Origin: Oxalobacteraceae bacterium
Lineage (GTDB): Bacteria > Pseudomonadota > Gammaproteobacteria > Burkholderiales > Burkholderiaceae_D
DNA: 64,000 nucleotides
Reading direction: 5' to 3'
Assembly (NCBI GenBank): GCA_025352145.1
Contig: JANXTY010000069.1
Span: forward strand, 1-64,000
Shown here: one piece after another, positions 1-9,628 of the stretch
How the letters are laid out: each line of letters begins with the position of its first letter
Position numbering within the stretch: position 1 is the first letter of the stretch
Made by a program: the position numbers and the translations under genes
Notes under the pieces: generated by a model
The model's input: the letters and a program-made list of their open reading frames with translations, nothing else
The model's database searches: none
What the model was told of the DNA's origin: nothing

Positions 1-1
1 G

Positions 2-2113
2 TCAACCCATGTTTATCCTTGTTTGGCGCTCTGGAGCGATGGGATGAAATATGCACTTCTCTGCGAGAACCGTCGCGAAAGAAGCGCATTTACCAACAGG
101 ATGAATTACGGGGAGGCACATTTGGTTAGCGCTTATGGGGCCAACACCCCGATCCCCATCGGCATGCAATTTGATCGCAGCGATTGCACGATCGGCTGTG
201 TGCTGACCAAAGCTACTTTTGCCAATACCTTCTGGTCGCTGGAATTCCGGCCCATGCAGGAGAAAACAAAATTCACCAGTTATAACCCAGGTTTCGAGTT
301 CCGGCCTACCGACAAGTGGACGATCGACGGTCATGTCAATGTCACAGACAGCTCCTTCTTCCGTGACATGCCCACGGTGCTGCTGGCCACTAAATCGCCC
401 AGCTCGGTGATCAACTACGACAATACACAGCCCGGTAAGACACCCGTCTATACCTCCAACATTGATGTTAATGACCCTACCAATTTTGGCTGGTATCAAG
501 CGGGGCAGGGTCTGTCTAACTTGCGGATGAATCTCTATGACCGTACCAACTCGACGAGAGGCACACGCCTGAACGTCAAATGGGGCGACAGTGACTTCAG
601 TATCAAGGCCGGTGCGTCGTATGACGATATCGAGCGCCGTTACCGCAGCTACTCCGTGGAAAGCGCGTGGATGAACGTGGCCTGTGGCAACAACATGAAC
701 GTCCGGTTCTTCGCGCCCAACACGCAGATTCAGGGCGCGTGTGACGGACGCAGCACGTTAGGCGCGGTCTCCGCCACGGCCTACCCCGGCTATGGCACCG
801 GCTCGACCGCTGGCATGACGACGCCGTTGACTTACCAGGGATCCGTGGTGACCAACGCTTTGGTGCCGAATTACGCACATGCCTCCGATCACGGCTTCAT
901 CACTGTCGATTGGCCCAAGTTCGCCAAGGACACGGATTATCAGTATTTCCGGGATAACATCTACAAGGGTTTCAACAACGGCGACGGCGGCTATATCCGC
1001 GAGGTAGTGACCGGCCTGTATACCGAGGTCGACGGTCGTACCAAGTTGTTTGGCGGCACGCTGCGCTACAACGCTGGTGTGCGCTACGCTGAAACCGCAC
1101 AGACGATCGGTGTCGTGAAAGTGTTGGCCGATCCACGCAATACCACGTTGAGCAACGGTGGCCGCTACGACAATATTGCCGATTGGCAGTATGAGTCCAC
1201 CAAGTACAGCAATGTGCTGCCATCGGCGACCTTGGCCTACAACATCATGCCATCGTTGATTGCGCGGGTTTCCGGCTCCAAGTCGCTGACACGCGCTAAT
1301 CCGGCCGACCTGAGACAGACACAGCTGAATATCGGTGACCAAGGTGCGCGCCAGGGCAATGTGACCAACCCCAAGCTCAAGCCTTTTGAGGCCAGTAACC
1401 TTGACCTGGGGCTGGAATATTACATCACCCGCGAGGCTTATGTTGCGGTCGGTGTCTTCGGCAAAGACATCAACAGCCGCCCGGGGAACCGCGTCACCAC
1501 GTACGCGTTGTCGCAGCTGGATGCGATATATGGCACGGTTGGTCTGACGGCGGCGCAGCAACAGTCGGTGGACGCCAGTGGTGGGCGGGACAAGCATTTG
1601 ATCGAGATCACCGAACCCTACAACATCGATACCAAGCTGAAGGTGCGCGGCGTCGAACTGACCTGGCAGCAACCGCTGGACATGTTGCCGCTCAAGGGCT
1701 TTGGTTTTACGGCTAATTACACCTACACCAAGCAAACGGATGAGGCGCCAAATGCACCACCGGTAGCAGGTGTGCCGCCACGCACCAATAACTTCACGCT
1801 CTACTATGAGCAAAATGGTCTGAATTTCCGGATTGCGCGTCAGTACACCTCTGCCCTGGTCACCAATACCAGCACGGGTTTGACTGTATCGGGCGGTGCT
1901 TACGCCTACTCAACGGCGCGTTCGCAAATCGATATGTCGGCAGGCGTCAATTTGAAAAAATTGTGCAACTTCCGCTACAACACCGATGTGACCTTGAGCG
2001 TGTGGAACGCGAATAAAGCTATCAGCCAGCAGTACACGCAATTCCCTGGTGCTGTGTTTGATGAGTACAAACCTGGCGCGGCTTATACTTTGTCTCTGCG
2101 GACCTCGTTCTGA
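2..2113 (+). CDS. TonB-dependent receptor, C-terminal part (5' end outside window)
   Basis: The reading frame is open from the window edge, so the gene starts upstream; 703 residues are visible. The product is the outer-membrane barrel of a TonB-dependent receptor, which would import a large substrate, probably an oligosaccharide, using energy from TonB-ExbBD. The sequence shows long alternating aromatic/polar beta-strand segments, the typical conserved late-barrel stretch with SKSLTRANPADL and KPFEASNLDLGLEYY, and a C-terminal strand ending in Phe (SLRTSF), the usual signal for outer-membrane assembly. The plug domain and signal peptide are not in the window. It lies upstream of a beta-galactosidase remnant on the same strand, suggesting an old carbohydrate-use locus. 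Substrate is inferred from this context only. Confidence 0.88.
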   Translation, partial: STHVYPCLALWSDGMKYALLCENRRERSAFTNRMNYGEAHLVSAYGANTPIPIGMQFDRSDCTIGCVLTKATFANTFWSLEFRPMQEKTKFTSYNPGFEFRPTDKWTIDGHVNVTDSSFFRDMPTVLLATKSPSSVINYDNTQPGKTPVYTSNIDVNDPTNFGWYQAGQGLSNLRMNLYDRTNSTRGTRLNVKWGDSDFSIKAGASYDDIERRYRSYSVESAWMNVACGNNMNVRFFAPNTQIQGACDGRSTLGAVSATAYPGYGTGSTAGMTTPLTYQGSVVTNALVPNYAHASDHGFITVDWPKFAKDTDYQYFRDNIYKGFNNGDGGYIREVVTGLYTEVDGRTKLFGGTLRYNAGVRYAETAQTIGVVKVLADPRNTTLSNGGRYDNIADWQYESTKYSNVLPSATLAYNIMPSLIARVSGSKSLTRANPADLRQTQLNIGDQGARQGNVTNPKLKPFEASNLDLGLEYYITREAYVAVGVFGKDINSRPGNRVTTYALSQLDAIYGTVGLTAAQQQSVDASGGRDKHLIEITEPYNIDTKLKVRGVELTWQQPLDMLPLKGFGFTANYTYTKQTDEAPNAPPVAGVPPRTNNFTLYYEQNGLNFRIARQYTSALVTNTSTGLTVSGGAYAYSTARSQIDMSAGVNLKKLCNFRYNTDVTLSVWNANKAISQQYTQFPGAVFDEYKPGAAYTLSLRTSF

Positions 2114-2160
2114 TGTAGCGCTTTCATTTAAATCGCGATTCTCCTTTTTTCTCCCGAGTG

Positions 2161-2425
2161 AGCAAACATGTGGTTTTGGGAGAAAAGAAAGCGGTCTAAT
2201 GGAAAATTGGGGTTCAAGGTGTAGGGTTCATCACAAGTTCGCGATAGTGCGCTTCAATATCGTAGGGGCACGGCATGCCGTGCCCCTACGACGCGGAATG
2301 TTTTAAAGATGGGGGTATCGATGCCTTGAGACGGAGAGAACTTATCCGCCGCATGCCGTGCAGTTCCTTTAAACCCAAATTTTCCATTAGACCGCTTTCT
2401 TTTCTGCCAAAGTCGCATGTTTGCT
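2161..2425. repeat. Inverted-repeat element with 59/60 bp arms
   Basis: The left arm (2161-2219) and right arm (2366-2425) are near-perfect reverse complements. Both contain AGAAAAGAAAGCGGTCTAAT followed by GGAAAATT, and both begin at AGCAAACATG on the outer side. Similarity fades but continues a little further out, through a T-rich run and CNCCNG, so the true ends may be nearer 2145 and 2440. The 146 bp between the arms contain the 30 bp palindrome listed separately and no credible gene. The shape resembles a non-autonomous miniature element, but I see no target-site duplication. The element lies between a receptor gene and a decapitated GH2 gene. Confidence 0.8.
2261..2290. repeat. Perfect 30 bp GC-rich palindrome
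   Basis: CGTAGGGGCACGGCA is followed immediately by its exact reverse complement, so all 30 bases pair. It sits near the middle of the inverted-repeat element at 2161-2425. It could form a cruciform or a strong RNA hairpin. There is no T-run directly after it, so it is not a standard terminator for the receptor gene ending at 2113. Confidence 0.9.
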
Positions 2426-2494
2426 GGCGCTGGCGTAAAAATGAAGATCACGGATTTAGTGAGAGCGCTACAGGCTCGATGCGCACTTTTTGGT

Positions 2495-2711
2495 CTGTGT
2501 GGCTGCTCTTCGCTATAGGCGTGTTGGCTTGCATGCCAACACCGTTGCGCTGGCGTGCAATAGATTGCACGAATTCCCAGCTACACCGTTGATCGTCGTA
2601 GCAGAATGCAGTCTGCGTCCTCCTCTTCCTTGCAGGGCGCATGTTCGCAGATACGCGAACACCGTTACGCAGGCGAATGACATGTCATTCGAATTCCCTG
2701 CTGCACCCTTG
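2495..2711. repeat. Two tandem copies of a structured repeat, 120 bp period
   Basis: The core copies 2521-2591 and 2641-2711 are exactly 120 bp apart and align without gaps over 71 bp; weaker similarity extends upstream from about 2495 and 2613. The shared blocks are AACACCGTTRCGCWGGCG and GAATTCCCWGCTRCACC. Each copy has two hairpins whose stems differ in sequence but still pair. Hairpin 1 is GTTGGC/GCCAAC in copy 1 and GTTCGC/GCGAAC in copy 2. Hairpin 2 is CGTGCAAT/ATTGCACG in copy 1 and CGAATGAC/GTCATTCG in copy 2. A further small hairpin (GCAGA/TCTGC) lies between the copies. Imperfect outer inverted repeats near 2482-2503 and 2710-2734 bracket the pair. Function unknown. Confidence 0.8.
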
Positions 2712-2762
2712 CCACACAGCCCAAAAAATCCACACTCGAACCTGTCCAACCGAGGAATTTAG

Positions 2763-4013
2763 GATAATCCGTCGGTCGTGATTTGGAGTGGTGGCAATGA
2801 AGTCGGCGAGCAGTATTCCGGGGAAGAAGACGCTGCCATCGCAAGAAAACTGGTGGCCATCGTGCGCCAGGAGGATACGACCCGGCCAACGATGACGGCA
2901 ATGAACTGGGCCAAGGCGGATATGCCTTTGCCGACCAGCGTGGACATGATCAGCCTGAATTACCAGGGCGCCGGTATCCGCAGCGCGCCCGGCAGGTTCC
3001 CGGAATTTCGGGCGCGCTTTCCGAACAAGGTGCTCTTCAGCAGCGAGAGTGCCTCCGCGCTGAGCAGCCGGGGCGAATACCAGTTTCCCGTGGCAGGCTC
3101 CGACAGCGCGCCGGTACGGCCGAACGCCGGCGGCGACTGGACCACGCATCAGGTCAATGCCTGCGAGCTGTACGCGTCGGATTTTGGCACCTCCGCTGAT
3201 CGCTCCTGGGCCGCGCAAGATCAGAACCCCTTTGTGGGCGGCGAATTCGTCTGGTCAGGCTGGGATTATCTCGGTGAGCCGACGCCGTTCTATTCTTCGC
3301 GCAGCTCATACTCAGGCATCATCGATCTGGCCGGTTTCAAGAAGGATCGCTTTTATCTGTACCAATCCCGCTGGCGGCCCGATTTTCCGATGGCGCATAT
3401 TCTGCCGCATTGGACCTGGCCCGGTCGTGAAGGGCAAGTGACGCCCGTGCATGTATTTACTTCTGGCGACGAGGCCGAACTGTTTGTCAATGGCAAAAGT
3501 CAGGGCAGGCAAAAGAAGGCGCAGTACGCATATCGCCTGCGCTGGGACTACGTTGTATACGAACCCGGCGAGCTCAAGGTCGTCGCTTACAAGCAGGGCA
3601 AGCAATGGGCCACTTCGACCACGCGCACCGCGGGGTTCGCCGCCAAGCTCGCAGCGGTCGCCGATCGCGGCCGGATCCGGGCCGATGGACTCGACCTTGC
3701 TTTTGTAACCTTGCGCGTGACCGACAAGGAGGGCAATACGGTGCCGGCCGCGAAGAATCAGATCAAGTTCACGGTCGAAGGCCCCGGTGAGATCGTGGCC
3801 ACTGACAACGGCGACCCGACGAATTTTGTGCCATTTCCCTTGCCCGAGCGTGCAGCTTTTAATGGTCTATGTCTAGTAATCGTGCGGAGCAAAGCGGGTC
3901 AGGCGGGCAGGATCACCGTGCGTGCCGATGCTACTTCGGTGGGTGGCGTTGCAGTGACATTGCAGAGCGAGGCAGGAGCAGCCAAGCTGAGCGCGCTCCA
4001 TGCAGACCCATAG
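2763..4013 (+). pseudogene. 5'-truncated GH2 beta-galactosidase
   Basis: An in-frame stop at 2760-2762 directly precedes coding sequence that begins in the middle of a glycoside hydrolase family 2 TIM barrel (NPSVVIWSGGNEVG). The GNE glutamate (acid/base) and a later SSESAS glutamate (nucleophile) are present, followed by the C-terminal Ig-like and DUF4982-type domains. About 416 residues remain; the sugar-binding, immunoglobulin and first barrel parts expected of a roughly 800-residue enzyme are missing. There is no start codon or ribosome site at the junction. A GTG at 2778 could only start inside the barrel. The break falls right at the end of the repeat cluster, so a rearrangement probably removed the 5' half. 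An active enzyme is not expected. Confidence 0.85.
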
Positions 4014-4044
4014 CGTTGCATATGGTTTGTCTGCGGCAATGGTC

Positions 4045-5604
<1,560 letters not shown>

Positions 5605-5634
5605 TTTTATAATCGCACCTCATGAGCCCACTGG

Positions 5635-5663
5635 TTTTGTTTTGACCAAGATGCTGCTATAAT
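5635..5663 (+). promoter_or_regulatory. Likely promoter of tRNA-Ser
   Basis: A consensus TATAAT at 5658-5663 is preceded by TG at 5655-5656, forming an extended -10 element. A weak -35-like TTTTGT lies 17 bp upstream. The start point would be near 5670, about 40 bp before the tRNA. Inferred from sequence only. Confidence 0.55.
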
Positions 5664-5708
5664 CTGGCGCTTTGCGAGACCTAGCAATTTCGCAAAATGA
5701 CCGAATCA

Positions 5709-5799
5709 GGAAAGGTGGCAGAGTGGTCGAATGCGCTGGACTCGAAATCCAGTGTACATCTTTGGTGTACCGTGAGTTCGAATCTCACCCTTTCCGCCA
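5709..5799 (+). tRNA. tRNA-Ser(CGA)
   Basis: The acceptor stem GGAAAGG (5709-5715) pairs with CCTTTCC (5789-5795), followed by discriminator G and an encoded CCA. The anticodon stem-loop reads CTGGACTCGAAATCCAG, giving anticodon CGA, which reads UCG. The long variable arm (GTACATCTTTGGTGTAC) is diagnostic of a type II tRNA, and the T loop GTTCGAATC is present. It lies just downstream of serS. The 1.2 kb that follows is gene-poor. Confidence 0.97.
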
Positions 5800-6995
5800 G
5801 TGGCTTTATTTTAGAAATATCCGCATAGTCCCCATCAATTTTTAGCGTGCTTGAATGAGGTGGCATGAGATGTGGCGACGTCTTTTTTCTTGTTTTAATG
5901 CATTGTTTCAAAATTTTTTTGGGTTTGCCAGGTAACGCTGCCCGGATTCCACACGCTATTACCTGATTGAATATATCTTTCTTCCTCCCGAGTGATGCTC
6001 GTGTTCTGCAACTGGGGATAGCTGTGCTGCCAATGGGTGCTCTTTTAGTTGATTTTCCAAGCGGCGAATTTCATAAAATGGATGAATTAATTTTTGCTGT
6101 GGATTTGTCGGCTATAAATTGGCCATAGATATTTTTGGTTCTCCAGCTAGCGACCCGCTCAGCGGTTGGTAGCTTCCACCTTCAAGAGATCTTCGATCAA
6201 TTTAACGTAACGCAATAAGCGCTCTTCAGATACGCGCCGCTGCCTGCATTTGTTTTTGGGAAGATGAATTGATAGCGTTAGCCAATAAATTTGCTCGGCT
6301 ATACCTATTTTAGTAAGCCAAAGTTTGAGGAATGAGCCAGTCGAAATACATCCAGGCTCGACATGTTTTTGGCATAGCAAGAGGGGCTTTCAATTTTGGA
6401 TATTGAATTTATGTTGTGGTTGATTTATGGTGTCATCAGGTCACGTGGGGTAGCGGCCTCGTTGCAGTCGACACCTGCCCCTTCATAGTACCGTGCAAGC
6501 ACCAGATTGATATAAGCATGGATCGCGGTCAGATTTCCTCAGAGTGCTCTTTATTGATTGTGTTGCCCGCATACATTTTTGCATACGAGTACGGCGAGAT
6601 TTCTCATTCACAGCGGCTGGTCGGTACTACCACCATGTGTTATCTAGTCGCCCCTGAAATACCCCGCAAGGCCAATAAGGCGAAGGGTATACAAGATGAA
6701 TAAGGTCTAATAAATTTCCCCGGAATGAGATTTCGCATTCGTGTTCCGGCGCGAACATCAATCAGACTCTGCATGAGAAAACGTATTTTCCCATACGGTT
6801 TTTCGTTGCCAAGTTCCGAGCCCTATTTTGCAAATTCGACGAATTGGTCGGCCCTGAGTGCCTTCGTTGCAATCTCAATACTGTGCAGGATGGGGGAGAT
6901 AATTTGACGCTAGAACCGTACACCGTATTATCCCGGTCGGTTTTTTTCGTGGGCGTGCATTACATTCTTGGAAGACAGAATCCTTGAAGGGAAGG
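5800..6995. other. Gene-poor region downstream of tRNA-Ser
   Basis: About 1.2 kb without a gene I can support. Short open frames exist (minus 6159-6380, 73 codons; plus 6416-6703, 95 codons; plus 6725-6907, 60 codons), but none resembles a known family or has a convincing ribosome site. The sequence is AT-richer than its flanks. A CCCGAGTGA word at 5987-5995 also occurs at the outer edge of the repeat element near 2153, but similarity beyond it is weak. The 3' side of tRNA genes is a common integration site, so eroded foreign DNA is possible; no integrase or repeated tRNA end was seen. Confidence 0.5.
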
Positions 6996-7484
6996 CTAAA
7001 AAGCTTTGCGTAAGTTGATTAGTTTTGTCTTGGCAAGCCTGTCGTGCAGAAATTGGCGCTGAGGGTCAAGGTAGGCTGTAAGCGCCCATAGTGTTATGTT
7101 GATCAAAGGAGCGACAATGAGCATCCATGAATGTGCATGGAAAGCCCATGCAGATATTAATCCAGGAAGAAACCACAGATAGCTCAGAAAATACCTGCTG
7201 CTAGCCTGATATATATTGATTGATCGGTTGTCGTTGGTGACGAGTTTGATATGCCATGTTTTCATGGCAAGGGTTTGGCCACCATGGCTCCATACCCAAA
7301 CGAAATAAACCCACATGGCGAGAAATAGGCAGCATGGCAGAAAGAGTTGTAACGTGGCTGGATGTTTTTGGAGGAGCAAAGAAAATAGGAGTGTCACAAT
7401 AAAAGCCACGCCAAATAACAGCATTGCCTCGTAAATAATACAGATCAAACGATGTTTGATCTGAGGGGCTTTGATAGAGTCCAA
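6996..7484 (-). CDS. RDD family membrane protein
   Basis: The 162-residue protein has three hydrophobic segments (about residues 20-40, 48-68 and 108-140). It has the RDD-family layout: an early Arg (HRLICIIYEAMLL), the central GQTLAMKTWHIKLV block, and a late Asp pair spread over LDPQRQFLHDRLAKTKL. RDD proteins are small inner-membrane proteins of mostly unknown function; some have been linked to ion exchange. It is the last gene of a four-gene minus-strand operon and starts 8 bp after the DUF3106 gene ends. The specific role here is unknown. Confidence 0.88.
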   Translation of the reverse strand: MDSIKAPQIKHRLICIIYEAMLLFGVAFIVTLLFSLLLQKHPATLQLFLPCCLFLAMWVYFVWVWSHGGQTLAMKTWHIKLVTNDNRSINIYQASSRYFLSYLWFLPGLISAWAFHAHSWMLIVAPLINITLWALTAYLDPQRQFLHDRLAKTKLINLRKAF

Positions 7485-7492
7485 TAGAGTAA

Positions 7493-8146
7493 CTATTGCG
7501 TGGGAGTTTGAGGTGGTTGCGGTTGCTCGGGCTGATTTTGATTTGGGAGTACGGCAGTTTTTTTAGGAATAATTTTGGGGCCTGTCTTGATGGGCTGAAT
7601 AGTTTTCTGAGTGCTTTGCGATGAGGATGGAAGATTGGTTACTTGTTTTTTTGTGACTATGGCACCAGCTAGATTTTTCTTTTTTTCTTCGGGAAGTTGT
7701 TGGTATTGTTCCCATTTTTCAGTTTTTTGTGTGGGTGCTAATTTTTTTGCGCGAGCATAGTTTTCACGGACAGTTTGGCGCTGCTCTGGTGTCAACTTTA
7801 TCCATTCGCGCATCTTTTCTTGGGCTCGGAGTTGCTCATCGGATTTCATTGATGAAAATTTATTGGCAATTTTCAGCCATTTTTCTTTTCGAATGGGGCC
7901 CATATTTTTCCACTCGACTGCTAGTGGAGCGAGTGCAAATTGTTGAGCGGGCGTTAAATTATTCCACTGTAAATTTGCACCATTCGTTGTCGAAGTCGTC
8001 TTTGTATTGTTTGAAGTACTGAGTATCGGAGCGTTTTCAGCTACAACATGCTTCGCAATCGTCATTGCGAACAGGGTGATTAAGCAGGCTGAAATGAGGA
8101 TCGCCCGCGCTCTGCGGGCGATTAACAATTCAGGAGGGCTGGCCAC
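7493..8146 (-). CDS. DUF3106 family exported protein
   Basis: The 217-residue protein has an N-terminal hydrophobic segment (about residues 15-36) likely to be a signal peptide or anchor. A helical, Trp- and Gln-rich DUF3106 region follows, with repeated motifs of the kind W..L...Q..AL.PL and W.KLTPEQRQTVRENY. The C-terminal 40 residues are Pro/Gln-rich and low in complexity. The family is known mainly from Betaproteobacteria and has no defined activity; periplasmic location is inferred. It lies 2 bp after the DUF3619 stop, so translational coupling is likely. Confidence 0.85.
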   Translation of the reverse strand: MASPPELLIARRARAILISACLITLFAMTIAKHVVAENAPILSTSNNTKTTSTTNGANLQWNNLTPAQQFALAPLAVEWKNMGPIRKEKWLKIANKFSSMKSDEQLRAQEKMREWIKLTPEQRQTVRENYARAKKLAPTQKTEKWEQYQQLPEEKKKNLAGAIVTKKQVTNLPSSSQSTQKTIQPIKTGPKIIPKKTAVLPNQNQPEQPQPPQTPTQ

Positions 8147-8148
8147 TT

Positions 8149-8553
8149 CTATTCGTCCTTGATCGTTAAATAGGCATTAAAGCCATGATCTAAATAGGCG
8201 GAGAGTGGCAATTCATCGGATAAAACATCCGCATCAATTTCAGCAGTCTCGTTAATACGTTCTTGCTGCTCAAATTGATAAATACCAGCTAACCCGAAAA
8301 CCAAAGCGAGGAGCGGAAGTGCAACCCCCATACGATTGACCCATGAAAATTGTTCCGCAAATAAACCGCTTGCTTGACCTGTAATTGCTTTTTGGGGTGC
8401 AAAAACCCGCAGTGGCATGTCGTATTTCTTCCGTGACAGTGCGATTTTGCGTGCTAAAACCAGCCGATTCGTGGTGGTAGAAGGTAAGTTGTCCAAATTT
8501 TCGTTGAGCGCATGCCGCACTTGGTAGGCAAAGTTAATTTCTTTAGTATTCAT
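8149..8553 (-). CDS. DUF3619 family protein, candidate anti-sigma factor
   Basis: The 134-residue protein starts at the ATG at 8553 (MNTKEINFAYQV), whose ATGA overlaps the stop of the sigma factor gene. One transmembrane helix is visible (about residues 78-97, VALPLLALVFGLAGIYQF), with a cytoplasmic N-terminal region and a short acidic C-terminal region outside. A single-span protein encoded immediately after an ECF sigma factor is the usual layout for an anti-sigma factor, but DUF3619 has not been shown here to bind one; that role is inferred from position and topology. Confidence 0.8.
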   Translation of the reverse strand: MNTKEINFAYQVRHALNENLDNLPSTTTNRLVLARKIALSRKKYDMPLRVFAPQKAITGQASGLFAEQFSWVNRMGVALPLLALVFGLAGIYQFEQQERINETAEIDADVLSDELPLSAYLDHGFNAYLTIKDE

Positions 8554-9116
8554 AAACGTATTCCTCTGGCTTTCAGAGACTGAGCGAGTGAGTGGGTTGC
8601 CCTGGAACAGTGGGTTTTGACGCTCCCTTCGGAGCATCCCATTGCCGCAGCTGTTTCTGCCACATCCATATCTTCCCAGTAACGCATGAGAAAGGCTTCT
8701 CGTTGACGTGCTGGTAGTTTTTGCACCTCTTCGTCGATGATCGCAAGTACTTGCATGCGTTCAATTTTGTCCGCACTCGATTCGGCGCCGGGTGTGCCAG
8801 GTTCCGCCGTATATGAGTCTAGTATATCGAAATCATTGTCCTCTTCGACATTGCCTGTACTTGAGAATAGACTAATCCAGATGTTACGTACTTTTTCACG
8901 TCGAAAGTAATCATGTATCGTATTTTGAAGGATACGTTGAAAGAGTAAGGGGAGTTCGGCTGCAGACTTATCACCATATTTTTCGGCAAGTTTGATCATT
9001 GCATCTTGCACGATGTCGAGCGCAGATTCGTTCTTGCGAACAGCGTAGACTGCTTGTCTATATGCGCGACGTTCGACGTTTTCGAGGAAGTCGGAGAGTT
9101 CTTTGTCTGTGGCCAT
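8550..9116 (-). CDS. RNA polymerase sigma factor, ECF (sigma-70) family
   Basis: The 188-residue protein has the two ECF domains: region 2 (about residues 10-85, with SALDIVQDAMIKL and FRREKVRN) and region 4 (about 130-185, LPARQREAFLMRYWEDMDVAETAAAMGCSEG split over helix-turn-helix positions), joined by an acidic linker. I chose ATG 9116 (MATDKEL) over the earlier in-frame ATG at 9125 by resemblance to the family; there is little to separate them. It heads a tight operon with DUF3619, DUF3106 and RDD genes, an arrangement I know from Burkholderiales. Such sigma factors normally answer envelope or stress signals; the signal here is unknown. Confidence 0.92.
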   Translation of the reverse strand: MATDKELSDFLENVERRAYRQAVYAVRKNESALDIVQDAMIKLAEKYGDKSAAELPLLFQRILQNTIHDYFRREKVRNIWISLFSSTGNVEEDNDFDILDSYTAEPGTPGAESSADKIERMQVLAIIDEEVQKLPARQREAFLMRYWEDMDVAETAAAMGCSEGSVKTHCSRATHSLAQSLKARGIRL

Positions 9117-9628
9117 GCGTTGCAACGTGATATGTTACGTTGCCAAGAAAATACGATTGTTGAGTGGTTATCAATTCTAAACGGCTCGGTTCCTTAAGCT
9201 GTCCGCATCCTAGCAAAAAAGAGGAGTGTCGTGGGGAGTTTTTGCGAAAAAACCTTGATTTAAAACGGTTTTTATTGAAATGTGCTTGACCAAAATGGTA
9301 TGACGCATTAACGTATCGGACGCTTCACAATCCTGAAGTTTATGGTTTTTTTGTGGGCTACGCATAATGTGGCATATCGAAAAGACGCGCTTTAATCGTT
9401 AAGCAGTTTGTTCTAACCCGTGCCACAAGCGCGAGAGGTCGTAATAGTACTTCATTTGTTTTGGCTGAACGAGTGGCGTTTAGCGATATTTTGAATCGTA
9501 TCTATGGATACGCAACGGAGTGTCGTGACCGCACAAAAAAGGGAAGCCTCAGCGGTGTTGTTCCAAGCGATGTCGTCAGGAGAGAACATCCGATCAATTT
9601 CCAATGGACCTTGAAAGGAATAGGATAG
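9117..9628. other. Long intergenic leader between sigma operon and ilvI
   Basis: About 510 bp separate the divergent sigma-factor operon and ilvI. A weak promoter-like pair, TTGACC at 9286-9291 and TAACGT at 9309-9314 with 17 bp spacing, points toward ilvI. Downstream are a small hairpin (GTATC/GATAC near 9498-9511) and a 36-codon open frame (9504-9614) lacking a ribosome site and without a run of Val, Leu or Ile codons. The ilvI start itself has a good GAAAGGAATAGG-type ribosome site. Structured leaders ahead of ilv genes are known in Betaproteobacteria; I cannot confirm one by eye. Confidence 0.4.

Noticed and set aside
758-1813. Long minus-strand open frame opposite the TonB-dependent receptor
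   Set aside because: It lies wholly within a well-supported barrel-coding gene and its translation has no recognisable domain; it is a codon-bias shadow.
2495-2711. Interpretation of the hairpin repeats as integron attC sites
   Set aside because: The required GTTRRRY/RYYYAAC core pairs are not present with correct spacing, and there is no integrase gene in the window.
6159-6907. Three short open frames in the gene-poor region
   Set aside because: No ribosome sites, no recognisable domains, and composition like random AT-rich sequence.
9504-9614. 36-codon open frame as an ilv leader peptide
   Set aside because: No ribosome site, no cluster of Val/Leu/Ile codons and no terminator/antiterminator pair after it.
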